Shown: piece by piece, positions 1 to 9,643 of the stretch
How positions within the stretch are numbered: position 1 is the first letter of the stretch
Layout of the letters: each line of letters opens with the position of its first letter
Source: Multifurca ochricompacta
Taxonomy: Eukaryota > Basidiomycota > Agaricomycetes > Russulales > Russulaceae
Direction: 5' to 3'
Assembly: GCA_022496185.1 (NCBI GenBank)
Contig: WTXG01000398.1
Span: forward strand, 1-26,059
DNA: 26,059 bases
Made by a program: the position numbers and the translations under genes
Notes under the pieces: model-generated
The model's input: only the letters and a program-made list of their open reading frames with translations
Databases searched by the model: none
What the model was told of the DNA's origin: nothing

Positions 1-1
1 C

Positions 2-523
2 TCTGCCAGACGAGTAGACAGCCCGAATAGTAGCAACGGCCACGAACGACGCGGTTCACGTGACTCGACTTCATTGGACATCATCGCTGACGGTGAACCG
101 CCTATTTCCGACATGAGGGGGGCCACCGGAGCGTCCATACTCTCATGCGCGGCGCAACTCACGCAACAGCAACGGAGGCCATCTAGACGACCTTCCACCG
201 ATATCGCCCCGTAGTCATGGATACACGTCACAGGATCCTGCTTTCTCACCTCGTTCTGCACCCCGCCTTTCCCCACGCGACGTACCACCTCCTAATCCAT
301 ATTCACGACCTTCATCCACGCGCTCGCACTCACCGCCGCCACATCAATCCCCAGTTGCACCTCCTCCCGTGCCAGCGAAATTTGCAAGCATCTTGAATGC
401 GTACCCCGACCGCCATATGCTTCGCGTACATCCCCACGCTCTGGATCTAGTTCAGAGCACGCGATTGGCAATGGTCGCACGCGTGGGAGCAGTAGTGGTA
501 GTGCGGGCTCCGGAGAGCGATGA
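2..523 (+). CDS. 3' end of a Ser/Pro/Arg-rich protein gene (partial, frame interrupted)
   Basis: The window opens inside a gene. Three plus-strand stretches read as one low-complexity Ser/Pro/Arg-rich tail. Frame 2 is open from base 2 to about 116, frame 3 from about 117 to about 403, and frame 2 again from about 404 to a TGA at 521-523. Each change of frame falls at a homopolymer (G6 at 117-122, C4 near 403) and one base would restore continuity. No good GT-AG intron with the right phase fits either junction. This suggests homopolymer miscalls in the assembly, or a recent pseudogene. The composition resembles intrinsically disordered regions of fungal signalling or cytoskeletal proteins. No domain is visible in this tail, so no function can be given. 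If the first frame is not corrected, the protein would instead stop at the TAG at 212-214. Confidence 0.45.
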
Positions 524-900
524 TTTCATCTGGAGAGTTTTACCCTCCATTTCTGGCCTGTTCCTTTCCCGTGGTAGTGTTTCATCATCGCTCTATGCAG
601 GAGTGCACGACTCGGAAACCTTTCTTTTTTTTTTTATATTCATTTTTATCGGTTTTCTAGTGTTCTATTATTCTGGTCTTATCTCTCAATTCCCCGTTCC
701 TTTTCTGTCCTTTTCTGTCTTTTCTTCTTTCTTGTTCCTGTTTAAATCGCTGCGATTTGTTTCTTCATCGTTCTCCCCTCGTTCTGTCGTCTCATTTTTG
801 GTGTCTCCCCTCCCTCTCTCTATCTCTTATATGTGTTTGTATCCACTTGAGCCTTTTCTGGCGCTCTCAGAATGCACGCTCCCTCTTATCATGCTTCAAC

Positions 901-918
901 GTACGCGCATGCGCGTAC
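901..918. repeat. 18-bp perfect palindrome
   Basis: GTACGCGCATGCGCGTAC is its own reverse complement. It is rich in CpG and alternating purine/pyrimidine, and lies about 380 bp beyond the stop of the left-edge gene. It could be a dimeric protein-binding site, a Z-DNA-prone tract or chance. Nothing nearby decides this. Confidence 0.6.
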
Positions 919-1676
919 CTGCCCCCAGCCTGGGCGTCCGAGCTCGAGTTTAAACTGCTCTGGATGTACCGGTGCACGGCCGCGCTTACTACCGGGCCGT
1001 TGCATTGTCCGAATTAGATGGGGGCAAAGAGTATACACTTCCATTGAAACAGAGTGTTTTGTGTACGTGGAAAAAGCCCCTGTGGGGACTCCGCCCGCCG
1101 CGAGGCTAGTGCCGGGATCATATGGGGTAGTATGTGGGGCTGACATATTTTCTCTCTCTTTGCGTTGATAAAAAGTGTTCTCTAAATTTGGGTTGGGGAA
1201 AAAACTAGGAACTAGGAAACAGATGTCATTTTGCGACGTAGGTAATAATCCGTACTGTATGCATATGGAGATGGGGGGAAGCAATGAGGTTCAATTTTTA
1301 TTTTTATTTTTATTTTTTAATAATGTAATGCCTTATGTTATGTAGAGGTTAGTTGTATAGTAAAAGAAGTCCATTTGGTATATGAAGTCAACGTTGGGGG
1401 GTTTAGTTGCCGTGACGGTTCTCTGTAAACAAGTGTCGGTTGTCGCATGTTTTTTTTTTTTTCTTTTGTTCTTATGCGTACGTGTATGTATGTGTGTGTG
1501 GTGCATCCACTTGCATACGTAAGAGTCCGTCCGTCCCATATACACTGGGGCAACAACACCCCTCCCCCCCCCAAAAAAAAAATTAAAATTAAAAGAAAAC
1601 TTGAGGATGTATGTAATTTAGTTTTTCAGTTTTTTTTTAGTTTAGGTTAGGTTAGGTTAAGAAAGCCGATACGAGC

Positions 1677-1689
1677 GGGGGGGGGGGGG
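1677..1689. repeat. G13 homopolymer
   Basis: Thirteen consecutive G bases. A second G13 run lies at 3129-3141 and a G10 run at 11823-11832. Such runs are prone to polymerase slippage and sequencing error and can form G-quadruplex-like structures. Confidence 0.8.
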
Positions 1690-1796
1690 AAAGCCGCGGC
1701 GCGGTTATATGTGTGTACGCGTACAAAATTTGTTACCCTTGTGTGCCATTTGACTCATGAGTACTTGTAGTACTTGTTTTTTTTTTTATTACGCCC

Positions 1797-1820
1797 AGTA
1801 GTAGTAGTAGTAGTAGTAGT
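1797..1820. repeat. (AGT)8 microsatellite
   Basis: Eight uninterrupted AGT triplets in non-coding DNA. This is an ordinary simple repeat that could serve as a length-polymorphic marker. Confidence 0.9.
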
Positions 1821-2146
1821 ACAGTAAGAAGGCTTCTTCAATCAAAAAAAAATTAATAAATTACGTTCACTTTGAACGAACGAAGCAAACTCTGGAGATC
1901 AATTTGACTTTGCCGGCCAGTATCGTAAAGAAAAAAAAGAAAAAACTCCAAGGGGGTGGGGGTGGTGGAAGGGGGGGTTGTAAAAAAAAAAAGACAAAAA
2001 AAAAAAAGGTGCGTAGACAATGAGGGGAACAGGTAAATTCATCTCAATTTGATTTGATTTGATTTTCTTTATTTTTATTTTTATTTTTATTCTTGATTGC
2101 TAATCACTAATCATCAGTGCAGAAGACCCGCCGCTGCGAGAAAGTG

Positions 2147-2164
2147 GTGTGTGTGTGTGTGTGT
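2147..2164. repeat. (GT)9 microsatellite
   Basis: Nine GT dinucleotides followed by further imperfect TG-rich sequence. It lies in non-coding DNA. Confidence 0.85.
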
Positions 2165-3128
2165 ATGTGTTGTGTGTACTGTATTGATTGGTTCTTTTCG
2201 AGTCAACCATTATTAATTACTATACTGATGAGTAGTGGCGGTCAGTACCACTATACTACTAGTAGTAGGATCGAGGAGAAGAATGTTTTTTTATTTATTT
2301 TGGAAGGGGGTTGTATGTCGTGATAATGATGGATGGATGTGGGCTTTGGGAGGAGAGGGGGGCGTTGCTTACTTTACTATTACCCGTTCACATATCGATC
2401 ATCATCACCCGGCGTTATAGTACCCGTGTGCATCCACCATCACTATCTTTGAGAGGTTAAAACCCCGTTTTTCTTCTCTTTGATTTTTGCGAGTAACGCG
2501 TGTGTGTTGGTAGTGTGTGAACAACATGTGAATGCCATTTATGACCAACACTGGTTCTTTTTCGCTCGCACTAATATAAATGATTAATTTTTACAGTTCC
2601 GCATGCGCACGCGTATTTTTTTTTTTTTTTTTTGAAGAGAGTTGGGATGTTGAGGTAACCCCGCCAGGGCTTAGCTGAAGAAGATGTATGTTGTGGATGT
2701 TGCCAGTTGGGGTTATCAAACCTTCTATTTTGTGCTAATGTCACACTCCGCTTCGTGTTCGAGTCTCCCCACCTGCCTCCAATTACCGGCCCATGACTCT
2801 CGGACGTCGCGAAGGCGCAGCGGCCGTATAGATAAATAATCGTAAATTCTTACCCGTCTCGGCCGATCGTCATTATCGAACCTGGAGGTAGAACCATTCG
2901 CATTGTGCCGTGTGTGTGTGATTCACTTGAGATGCTTGGGCTATTTAATTTATCATTGGGACTGTATTCTACTTACGGTGTATGGTATTCATGCAACGGC
3001 AAAGCGTTCATAACATGAATCAAAAAAAAAAATAAAAAAGGGGAAAATGAAAATCAACGGGTTGGAAGAAGGCGCCTCTCTCTCTCCCGGATTTGGACGA
3101 CCCCGCGAATTAACATATCTATTAGGGT

Positions 3129-3141
3129 GGGGGGGGGGGGG
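3129..3141. repeat. G13 homopolymer
   Basis: Second G13 run, preceded by GGGT. It lies in non-coding sequence with no gene in range. Confidence 0.8.
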
Positions 3142-3674
3142 TCACACATACAGTTAAACTTTCGGTAGTGGGTTATTGTAAGGAAAAATGTGCAAGTCAC
3201 TCGCTTGGGAATTGAATGGAGATGGGAATGGGAATGGGAATGGGGGAACCACGCTTCGCGCCGGTTGACGGAACCGTAAATTGAGGTTCGTGACGACGAT
3301 CTGACCCTTTGCTTTTTCGGCGACGGCCCTGTGCAAAGAAGAGGGGAAGAGGGGAAGAAGAGGGAAAGTGCCGGGATTGAAATTGTGTGTATGGTGTATG
3401 TGTGTAATGTTGGTGTGTGTGATTTTATAATTTAATATAATATAATATATAATATATTTAAAATGTAATAACCCGCGGATAACGCGCTTGGTTGTTGGCT
3501 TATCGGCGCCGCGCCTTCCAGTTCACCGTCTGGCTGTAGGAACTTCCGACGGGTGTGAGTGCGTATACCGGCCCATTACACTTAAGCGAGGTGATCTACG
3601 GTCGTTTCGCTGTAATTGTCGCGCCTATCAACGCAAGCACGGGTACGTTTTGTGGTTTTGAATCAATCGTGAAG

Positions 3675-3713
3675 GGTGGTGGTGGTGGTGGTGGTGGTGG
3701 TGGCGGTGGCGGC
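3675..3713. repeat. (GGT)9 with GGC variants
   Basis: Nine GGT triplets continue into GGC/GGT triplets. On the plus strand this would encode poly-Gly and on the minus strand poly-Pro, but neither frame extends into a recognisable gene, so I treat it as a simple repeat. Confidence 0.85.
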
Positions 3714-4454
3714 TTAGATGGCGCGGTATCGTCCGAAACTCGTTGAACTCGTGATAGAGGGGGCTTCCCAGTCAACCGTCGCCCACGGAACACGAACACG
3801 GAATCGAGTAGGGATTATATGAACGCACTTCTTCTGGGCCAAAGATGGATGTGATGACAGCAGGTACGGCGTCTGTTCGCGATAAATACTAACTATATGA
3901 CACCTCCATTCCACGGGTGCGCTTGATTTGAAGACGGGTTTATGAATACTGTGGCGGGAGCTTCTGGATTTCTAGAAGAGATTGCGCCCCCCCCTCGAGG
4001 TGGACATCTTCCTTCACTTTACGCCGCAACGTTCGGCAGGTTTTTTTTTTTTTTCGACCCAAAGGCCCCGAAACACGCTGCATGGCGCTTGGGTTGTTTA
4101 CTGACTGTTTGTTAACATACGAGTCGGGGGACAGGACAAAGAATACAGGAACAGGCAGGCAGGTTGCTTGTCCAAAGTGGTGAACACTCAAAAAAAAAAA
4201 AAAATTTGGCAGATTTCGAGATTGCTTGTTGTCGGTGATAATTAGATAAATCAACGACCCGTTGGAGTTGAAAAGACGGTGCAATGTCATTCACACTCAT
4301 CCGTTGGACATTGATTAGGTGGGAGTGGAAAGCTCGCTGACGCGGCTACTATTCTGTGCCAGTGTCAGTGTCATAGTTCTTTCCTTCCGGTCGCGTACGA
4401 CTTTACTCTGCAGAATCATATCGACAGTTCAGATGACCGGCCTTTCCAGGCGTG

Positions 4455-4490
4455 TTTCTTTTTTTTTTTTTTTAAAAAAAAAAAAAGAAA
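4455..4490. repeat. T15/A13 inverted repeat (TTTC-T15-A13-GAAA)
   Basis: A run of 15 T is followed directly by 13 A, with TTTC and GAAA extending the symmetry on each side. The tract can fold into a long A/T hairpin. It sits inside a plus-strand open frame at 4319-4681, which argues against that frame being a real gene. The part of that frame after the repeat (about 4534-4681) looks more gene-like but matches no family I recognise. Confidence 0.75.
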
Positions 4491-5161
4491 TCCAGTTTCG
4501 TGGCTATATACACGTGCCTCCTCGACGTCGCAAAATGGGCATATGGGTGAGCCGTGGCCATTATATATCATCACCAAAGGACATGAGTCTGGCTCTTGAA
4601 AGTGTGTATGAGGACATTTCTCGCGCCTTGAAAAAGCCCCTTGTGGATGTTAGTGTCAAAGACATTCCACCGCCCGCTTGAGTCCTTGGACGCGAACGCT
4701 AATGGCAGCCTAGGTCGGGGTTTGTCTATCAATTTGCCACAAGAATGTCTAGTGGACAAAATTGAGAAATGTTAATATGGTCTGCGTTTTCCACTTAGTT
4801 CACATTGATTTGTTCGCATCAAGCACGTTGGTAGGGGAGGCAAGAACTTGCGCACGCAGAAGGGCAATTGCGAAGGATCGCATCTGTTGTTTGCGTTGAG
4901 AGCAGCTTGATCGCCAGATAGTAGCACTGGCGTGCACTCACGTCGGCTAGGAGGACTACGAATAAAAGGGCACTTGCTTTCAACCTCAGTTGCTTGCAAC
5001 ATGTGTCAAAGGACCCATTCGCTAGTACTCAGAAGTTGTCTATGACATTAGTTTTGACATCGTAACGCAAGATGCCCACGCTGGTCCTACCCTCACTTTC
5101 ATATCTCACAAGAAAGCTGATGTGCCAATGATGGGGACAAGTTTCATGCAAAAGTCTGGGC

Positions 5162-5169
5162 ATCATAAT
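5162..5169. repeat. Target-site duplication, left copy (ATCATAAT)
   Basis: Eight bases immediately left of the terminal TAGTGTTCGC are repeated exactly after the right terminus. An 8-bp duplication is the hallmark of hAT superfamily insertion. Confidence 0.85.
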
Positions 5170-5743
5170 TAGTGTTCGCCATGGGTAACCCGCGGGTAAA
5201 AACACATGGACCCGTACCCGTATGTACCCGAACCCTTACACCAAGGGTATGGGTTTGCCATACTATGGGTACGGGTACACCACAGGTCATATACCTGTGG
5301 GTAAGGGTAGATATTTACATTTCAAGTCTGATAGCCTAGAATAACATTGTACTACTTAAGCTATAATCCATTCATCATCTGGCCATTCATCATTGTTTTT
5401 GGTATCAGGTTGAGATGCTGCATACTTTAAATCAGCAGTCTCTACATAACCTGCCTTCATCCAAGCAAGCTCCCAAACATAGAAGAGCCTGAGTTGTATG
5501 CAATGGGACCACTGGGTCTGTATACAGTATCTACAATACATGTACTATATAGTTTTTCTGTGGCTGGTGCAATGCCACATGCATTGCCGCCCTCATTGCT
5601 GCCCTTCCAATTTCAGCTTACCCGCTCTGGCGGGTAAGGGTTGGGTGTCTGCAGGTAGGGGTCACATGAGGGTCGTCCGACCCGTACCTGCATGTACCCT
5701 GACCACATACCCGGCGGGTTGCGCCTACCCGTAGCGAACACTA
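5170..5743. mobile_element. Non-autonomous hAT-like DNA transposon (574 bp)
   Basis: The element begins TAGTGTTCGC and ends with the inverse, GCGAACACTA. These 10-bp perfect terminal inverted repeats are followed on both sides by diverged GGGTA and ACCCGC motifs. It is flanked by exact 8-bp duplications (5162-5169, 5744-5751). Both subterminal zones (about 5180-5315 and 5620-5735) are packed with GGGTA/TACCC motifs in both orientations, as expected for hAT transposase-binding sites. The 574-bp length is far too short for a full transposase, so it would need a transposase supplied in trans. The paralogous repeat copy at 7115-7313 shows the unoccupied site. The termini and duplication are read directly; the superfamily call rests on the 8-bp duplication and the TAGTG start. 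Confidence 0.85.
5356..5541 (-). pseudogene. Possible relic of hAT transposase C-terminal region
   Basis: A 61-codon minus-strand open frame fills the core of the 574-bp element. It contains H-x3-L-x2-F followed by two Trp separated by three residues (W-E-L-A-W) and then an acidic, Trp-containing stretch. This spacing resembles the segment just before the dimerisation region of fungal hAT transposases. The rest of the transposase is absent, which would make the element an internal-deletion derivative. The resemblance is weak and from memory; the frame may be chance. Confidence 0.35.
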
Positions 5744-5751
5744 ATCATAAT
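5744..5751. repeat. Target-site duplication, right copy (ATCATAAT)
   Basis: Exact copy of 5162-5169, directly after the right terminal inverted repeat of the hAT-like element. Confidence 0.85.
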
Positions 5752-5775
5752 GGACCTTACGATCGATGGTTCAAG

Positions 5776-7114
5776 AAGAGTGATATCAACTGGGAATTTC
5801 AAGAGACATTGGGAAAGCCTTTGGCCCCAATCATGGCATCGCCATAAGCCGACGACAGATTTAATGAATCTTCGTAGAGAGGAGATTCTTTTGCTATGGT
5901 GATCGCAACTTGGCAGGGGCCAAGCAACTCATGTCGATCGCATGTGCCGCACGACTGCCAGCTTGTATTTTCGCCCGCTCTCCCTACCTTCCGAGTTGTG
6001 CTGGGGTTTATATCAGCAACATTTCCAATATGCTGAACGTAAATATTAAAACATCGATATGGGAAAAGACAGCCGTTGAATTTTTGTTTTGCCGCTGCGG
6101 AAAAAGAAAGCAAGGGTGGGGGAAACGCGGGCATCTGTAACAACCGTCAAAATGAAATATGACATTACGCAATGGAAACCGCCACGCCAGGGAAGATGCA
6201 CCTGGGAAGACCAGGGATTATGATGAAGGAATATACCCAAGCATTCCCCTGGACCATGTGCATCCCGCCACTGGGACACTCTAGGTGGCGATAGTCCGAG
6301 CTTACCTGGGTCCTGAGATACATAAACATAAACTGCTCAAGGGTCAGAATTCCCTGCGTCAGTACATAACAGTCACCAGGGTAGAGTGGTCTGCCCTTCA
6401 ATTGGAAATGGCCAATGCCCTGGAGGCGTGCACTGTGTGAGTGGGGCCTTGATAAGTGAATTATCCGGATAAACGTCATGCTGCCGAGGTCTGAAACACA
6501 TTTAACTTGAAGTTGTCCAGGACACATAACACACAACCTTCAGGGTCGATGTAGTGTTGCAAAAGGCAAACTTTGGGACAAGCTTGGGCGGCGCTCAGGG
6601 AATCGGGCAGAATTCCCCTGAGACAGGCGCTGAGGCGTAAGAAAACCTGAAATTCGAGTTCTACTGAGCTCTCGGATACATCCAGATGTTGACTGTGTTG
6701 TTACATAGTTTGAGCATCGCAGCCTTCGGAAATCGAAATGCAGAAGATGAAAGTGAGTTGTTGCCCCATACTGGCAAAAAAAAGCAAAACGTTTCAGGGC
6801 TGGCTCAAGTCGTCCAAGTTGAAGCTTTGAAACTTGCAGCCACAGTTGCCAGAAAAGATTATGTCAGCGACGGCCAGCACCTTCGCTTTAATACTGAACC
6901 TTCAGGCCATTTGGCACGTCCCTCGTGTGATCACTCGCTAGTCTGCGCTTTTCTTATGGTAAGGGCTGGTCCAAACAGGAGAAGAGGTGGAGAAAAGGTG
7001 GCATGCCTTCGCCAGCCTTCGCGGTGTCGAAGGTGGAGGCTCACCCAGACGAATAAGCAAAGCGAGATTTAAATTTCTCAAGCTTTCATGTCGTTAGGAC
7101 CACCCTCACAAGCA
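5776..7114. other. No confident gene; mixed decayed sequence
   Basis: Short frames occur on both strands. Plus-strand 6686-7072 (128 codons) and minus-strand 6165-6536 (123 codons) have partly protein-like composition, but neither matches a family I know and neither has convincing splice partners. The plus-strand reading of the decayed repeat continues to about 5870 with stops. I read the region as old repeat and transposon debris. Confidence 0.45.
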
Positions 7115-7313
7115 TGTTTCCAACGATCGATCCTAAGGCCTGTCATGCTTTCCCACACTTTCGCAAGGCAATTTGTCCTCATTACTAGCACATATTTCCC
7201 TGGTATTGTCGTTGAGATTGAAATGAAGTATACTCACGCCGGTGCTACTATCTCGCGATCAAGTCGCCCTGAGCGCAAGCGGCGGATGCGATCCTTTGCC
7301 AGTGTCCTTCTGC
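7115..7313 (-). repeat. Decayed gene-like dispersed repeat, copy 2 (unoccupied site)
   Basis: This is the inverted counterpart of the repeat at 4856-5775. On the minus strand, block 7313-7235 is followed by a possible intron-like tract (GTGAGTATAC...CCAG, about 7199-7236). Then comes the segment 7194-7115, which matches the sequence flanking the hAT-like insertion but lacks the element. Upstream (7313 to about 7430) the minus strand has an open, protein-like frame with a W-W-P-P motif. It runs into two consecutive TAG codons, which are also present in copy 1. A one-base difference relative to copy 1 shifts the frame near the former insertion site. The family is unknown. Confidence 0.5.
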
Positions 7314-7729
7314 AGTTTTCGTAGAAGACTGGACGTGCTTATGGTCAATGAACGTTGTTGTTTCTTCTCCCCATGGACTAACTGCATTTGGGGGCCACCA
7401 TGCTTCACCCTCCTTCTTCCGTGCTCCTAGATCCCCAACTGCTTACAATTGTGGGTTCGGTGCCTAATTTAATCGACTCAGATTTGGGACCAAGTGATAT
7501 CGGAAGCTGGCAATTATGGCGCGTCCTTCCTGCCCGTTACCTCAGGAGTATTTGCATTGGAAGTTTGCTGTCCACTATTAGCATCTCATGACACGCGGCA
7601 TAAGCACTACTGGGTAGTTGGTTGATTCAATGGCGAAAGTCTGCCCAGACGTACTATTACACATCCTTCTTTGGGCAGAACCGATACATCGTTTCATTCT
7701 ATGGCTACTGCACTCGGGGCTTACTCACT

Positions 7730-8744
7730 CTACTGTGGGATATGAAGCTTACTGATCAGCGCATTCTAGGTGATGATTTTCTCTTTCCAGTCTCGCTCCA
7801 CCTCTCCCAGGTTCCAGGTCGCACCAATGTAACGACCACTCAAGTAGTCCGCCTTTCCTGATGTCGCATAAAGGATTGTCGCCGCAGGGAGAGCGGGTGT
7901 ATCCTCATCGCGAGAAGTATAACCCTCAAACGCAACTGTGAGGTCAGTCGCAATTGTGCCTGGATGTATGCTAAAATTTTGATATCAGGGTACTTTGCGG
8001 AAAATAGCCATGATTAGTAGCGGCGGCTAAGATTTTGTACTTAGGATAGGAGATATACCGATGGAGACAAACCCCACAAAGCGAAGCATGCTTGGACGTG
8101 CAGTAATCGCTACTGAATGGGACTCGGATTCGTGACGCCGAGGAATTCACGACAACGATCCGGCCGTTCGTCTTCAATAGCTCGGGAACAGCGAAGCTGC
8201 CCCAGTGGGGTGAGTACAATGCATATCAACGGGCGTGGCGTGGGGTAAATTTCACTGAATGAAGTTATACGTCCTACGAATGTTGACCTCGAATATGTCT
8301 CACCATTGGCTTGGGTCGATACTTGCGAAAGCTGGTCAACGCCAAAGCCAGCCTATTACACTCATCTTGTCACGCCACGTTAGACAAACGCTCAAATGAT
8401 GACTGGAGAGTGCCAGCCTTTGCTACCTGAATATCCAGGTGCCCGAAGTGGGCTGTGGTGGTAGCGACCGACTCTTCTGCCTTTTCGACATCGCGGACGT
8501 CTGCAGGGAAGATGTGTATCTGTGCGGAGGGTCGCTCACGCAGGATCTCATCCCTGGTTGAGTGTAGTACCTCTTGCTTGCGCGCGATAATTGCCAGGGA
8601 TGCACCAGCACGCACAAAGTTCAACGCCGTCTCGAGGCCGATGCCACGGGATGCGCCGTTGATCAAGACGACCTTCCCCGCATACGTCGGGGCATCGTAA
8701 TGGACCCCGCGGTCGATAGATTCGTAAAGGCTGATAAGGTTCAT
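7730..8744 (-). pseudogene. Short-chain dehydrogenase/reductase (SDR) pseudogene
   Basis: This is a degenerate tandem copy of the intact SDR gene at 9644-10654, with the same four-exon layout. Exon 1 (from the ATG at 8744) still has the NAD(P)-binding motif N-G-A-S-R-G-I-G. Damage is visible at four places. (1) TGA at 8300-8302 replaces the second Trp of the W-W-D motif in exon 2. (2) Five bases are missing near 8080-8086, just after the Y-x3-K active-site motif (S-D-Y-C-T-S-K). (3) One base is missing near 7970 at the start of exon 4. (4) TAG at 7766-7768 replaces a Gln codon 12 codons before the terminal TAG at 7730-7732. The usual Asn-Asn-Ala-Gly region is also altered. The donor of intron 1 is unclear. 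It cannot encode a full-length reductase. The remaining similarity suggests a fairly old duplication. Confidence 0.85.
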
Positions 8745-9643
8745 GAGTCGACTGGCGGATTTTGGTCTGCCACACTCGGCTTCGGGGATTGCCTTGTGCG
8801 ATTTTTGGACGCCTCCTTTGTGGGCATGTTTCGGTCTTGTTTCTGTTGTGATGATGTACTAACGATTACATTTCTGTTTCACCCTCCTTGTTACTGAGGG
8901 TTTCATCACCACTCTAGAATGTTCGCATGCGAAAGCAAACGCGACGCCTTTTGTCTTTATGAGTTTCAGATTAGTTACTACTGTCTCAATCCCTCATGTA
9001 GATTGTCAAGTATTGTACACATAAACTACATAAAAGGGGTTGTAGAATAGCCCAGAATTCATCCTGTTTGAGAAATGTCCCCGTCCGTCACTAAAACTCT
9101 TGTTTGCACTACCCCACTCAACTCTATATTCTCTCTATCAACATGGGCTTATGAAGAAATCACAACTAAATTGTGGCGAGGGGTGACTTTGAGCTCCTCA
9201 TCAAATCCTGGAACAGACTCCATATCGGATAGATGGGTTAAAATAAGATAGTGCTCGGTGTTGGCCACCCCGTGGCACTATTATATGACGCCGCTCTGAG
9301 CACTTGCATCTTACACCAGCGCGGAAATGAAAGAAAGTTGGTATTCCACTTTTTCCTTCTAACACACAATGGAGATAGCCATGATTAGCCTTACTCGAAA
9401 CTCCAAAGATCGAGTTTCCTTTCATAAGAGCGTGAAATTACCCTGTGCTGGAGCATTAGAATGTAGGGTCAGCAGCTCTGGCACCACACCCTGAGAAACC
9501 CAGAGCCAAGTCTTGGGCCCCAGAAGCTGCAGGAAAGCACTCATTTGACGGTGAAGATTGTGGATATGTCACTAGGAAGAGGCACACCGCTATTTGAGGG
9601 ACACATACACGGCTACGATAATAAGGGATTAGTGACACCCTGT
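8745..9643. other. Intergenic spacer between the two SDR copies
   Basis: I see no gene here. It should contain the former promoter of the SDR pseudogene (right of 8744) and the 3' UTR of the intact SDR gene (left of 9644). A minus-strand frame at 9201-9425 has no recognisable content. Confidence 0.5.

Larger units (their letters stand above)
524..4454. other. Gene-poor, low-complexity intergenic stretch
   Basis: I see no convincing gene here. Reading frames are short, overlap on both strands and are dominated by homopolymers. The stretch holds many T, A and G runs, (ATTTTT)n-like tracts at about 1290-1315 and 2065-2090, a short GGTTA repeat at about 1640-1660, and several microsatellites listed separately. 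The first few hundred bases probably include the 3' UTR of the upstream gene. Confidence 0.6.
4856..5775 (+). repeat. Decayed gene-like dispersed repeat, copy 1, split by a hAT-like element
   Basis: Two blocks of this region match the reverse strand of 7115-7313. Block 1 (4856-4934 against 7313-7235) is 79 nt without gaps; I count 15 mismatches by eye, of which six are T here against C in the other copy. Block 2 (5119-5169 plus 5752 to about 5775 against about 7194-7115) aligns only when the inserted element 5170-5743 and one target duplication are removed. The plus-strand frame around block 2 is open for about 80 codons across the insertion point and then meets stops. This looks like an old protein-coding repeat or a duplicated gene now decayed. 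I do not recognise the protein. The outer limits of the repeat are uncertain; it may start earlier, near 4800. Confidence 0.55.

Noticed and set aside
369..953. A 194-codon open frame starting at GTG.
   Set aside because: Its first part belongs to the left-edge gene (frame 3 portion). After about 400 it becomes homopolymer-rich and hydrophobic, unlike coding sequence, while frame 2 continues in the expected style.
1640..1660. GGTTA tandem units resembling a telomere repeat.
   Set aside because: Only about three units, of pentamer type, where fungal telomeres are usually TTAGGG. It is too short to indicate an internal telomere.
2756..2775. GTTCGAGTC resembling a tRNA B box.
   Set aside because: The flanking bases do not pair into a T arm and no A box or acceptor stem is found.
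4319..4681. A 120-codon plus-strand open frame.
   Set aside because: It runs through the T15/A13 tract as poly-Phe/poly-Lys and has no domain. Only its last part looks protein-like and I cannot assign it.
7630..7755. A 41-codon plus-strand frame beginning like an F-box (C-P-D-V-L-L-H-I-L-L-W).
   Set aside because: It overlaps the 3' end of the SDR pseudogene, stops after 41 codons and has no splice continuation. It may be chance or a tiny relic.
9201..9425. A possible third SDR remnant, because a short string resembling the pseudogene's intron 3 occurs at about 9378-9391.
   Set aside because: Only about 14 bases match and no SDR exon motif is present in any frame.
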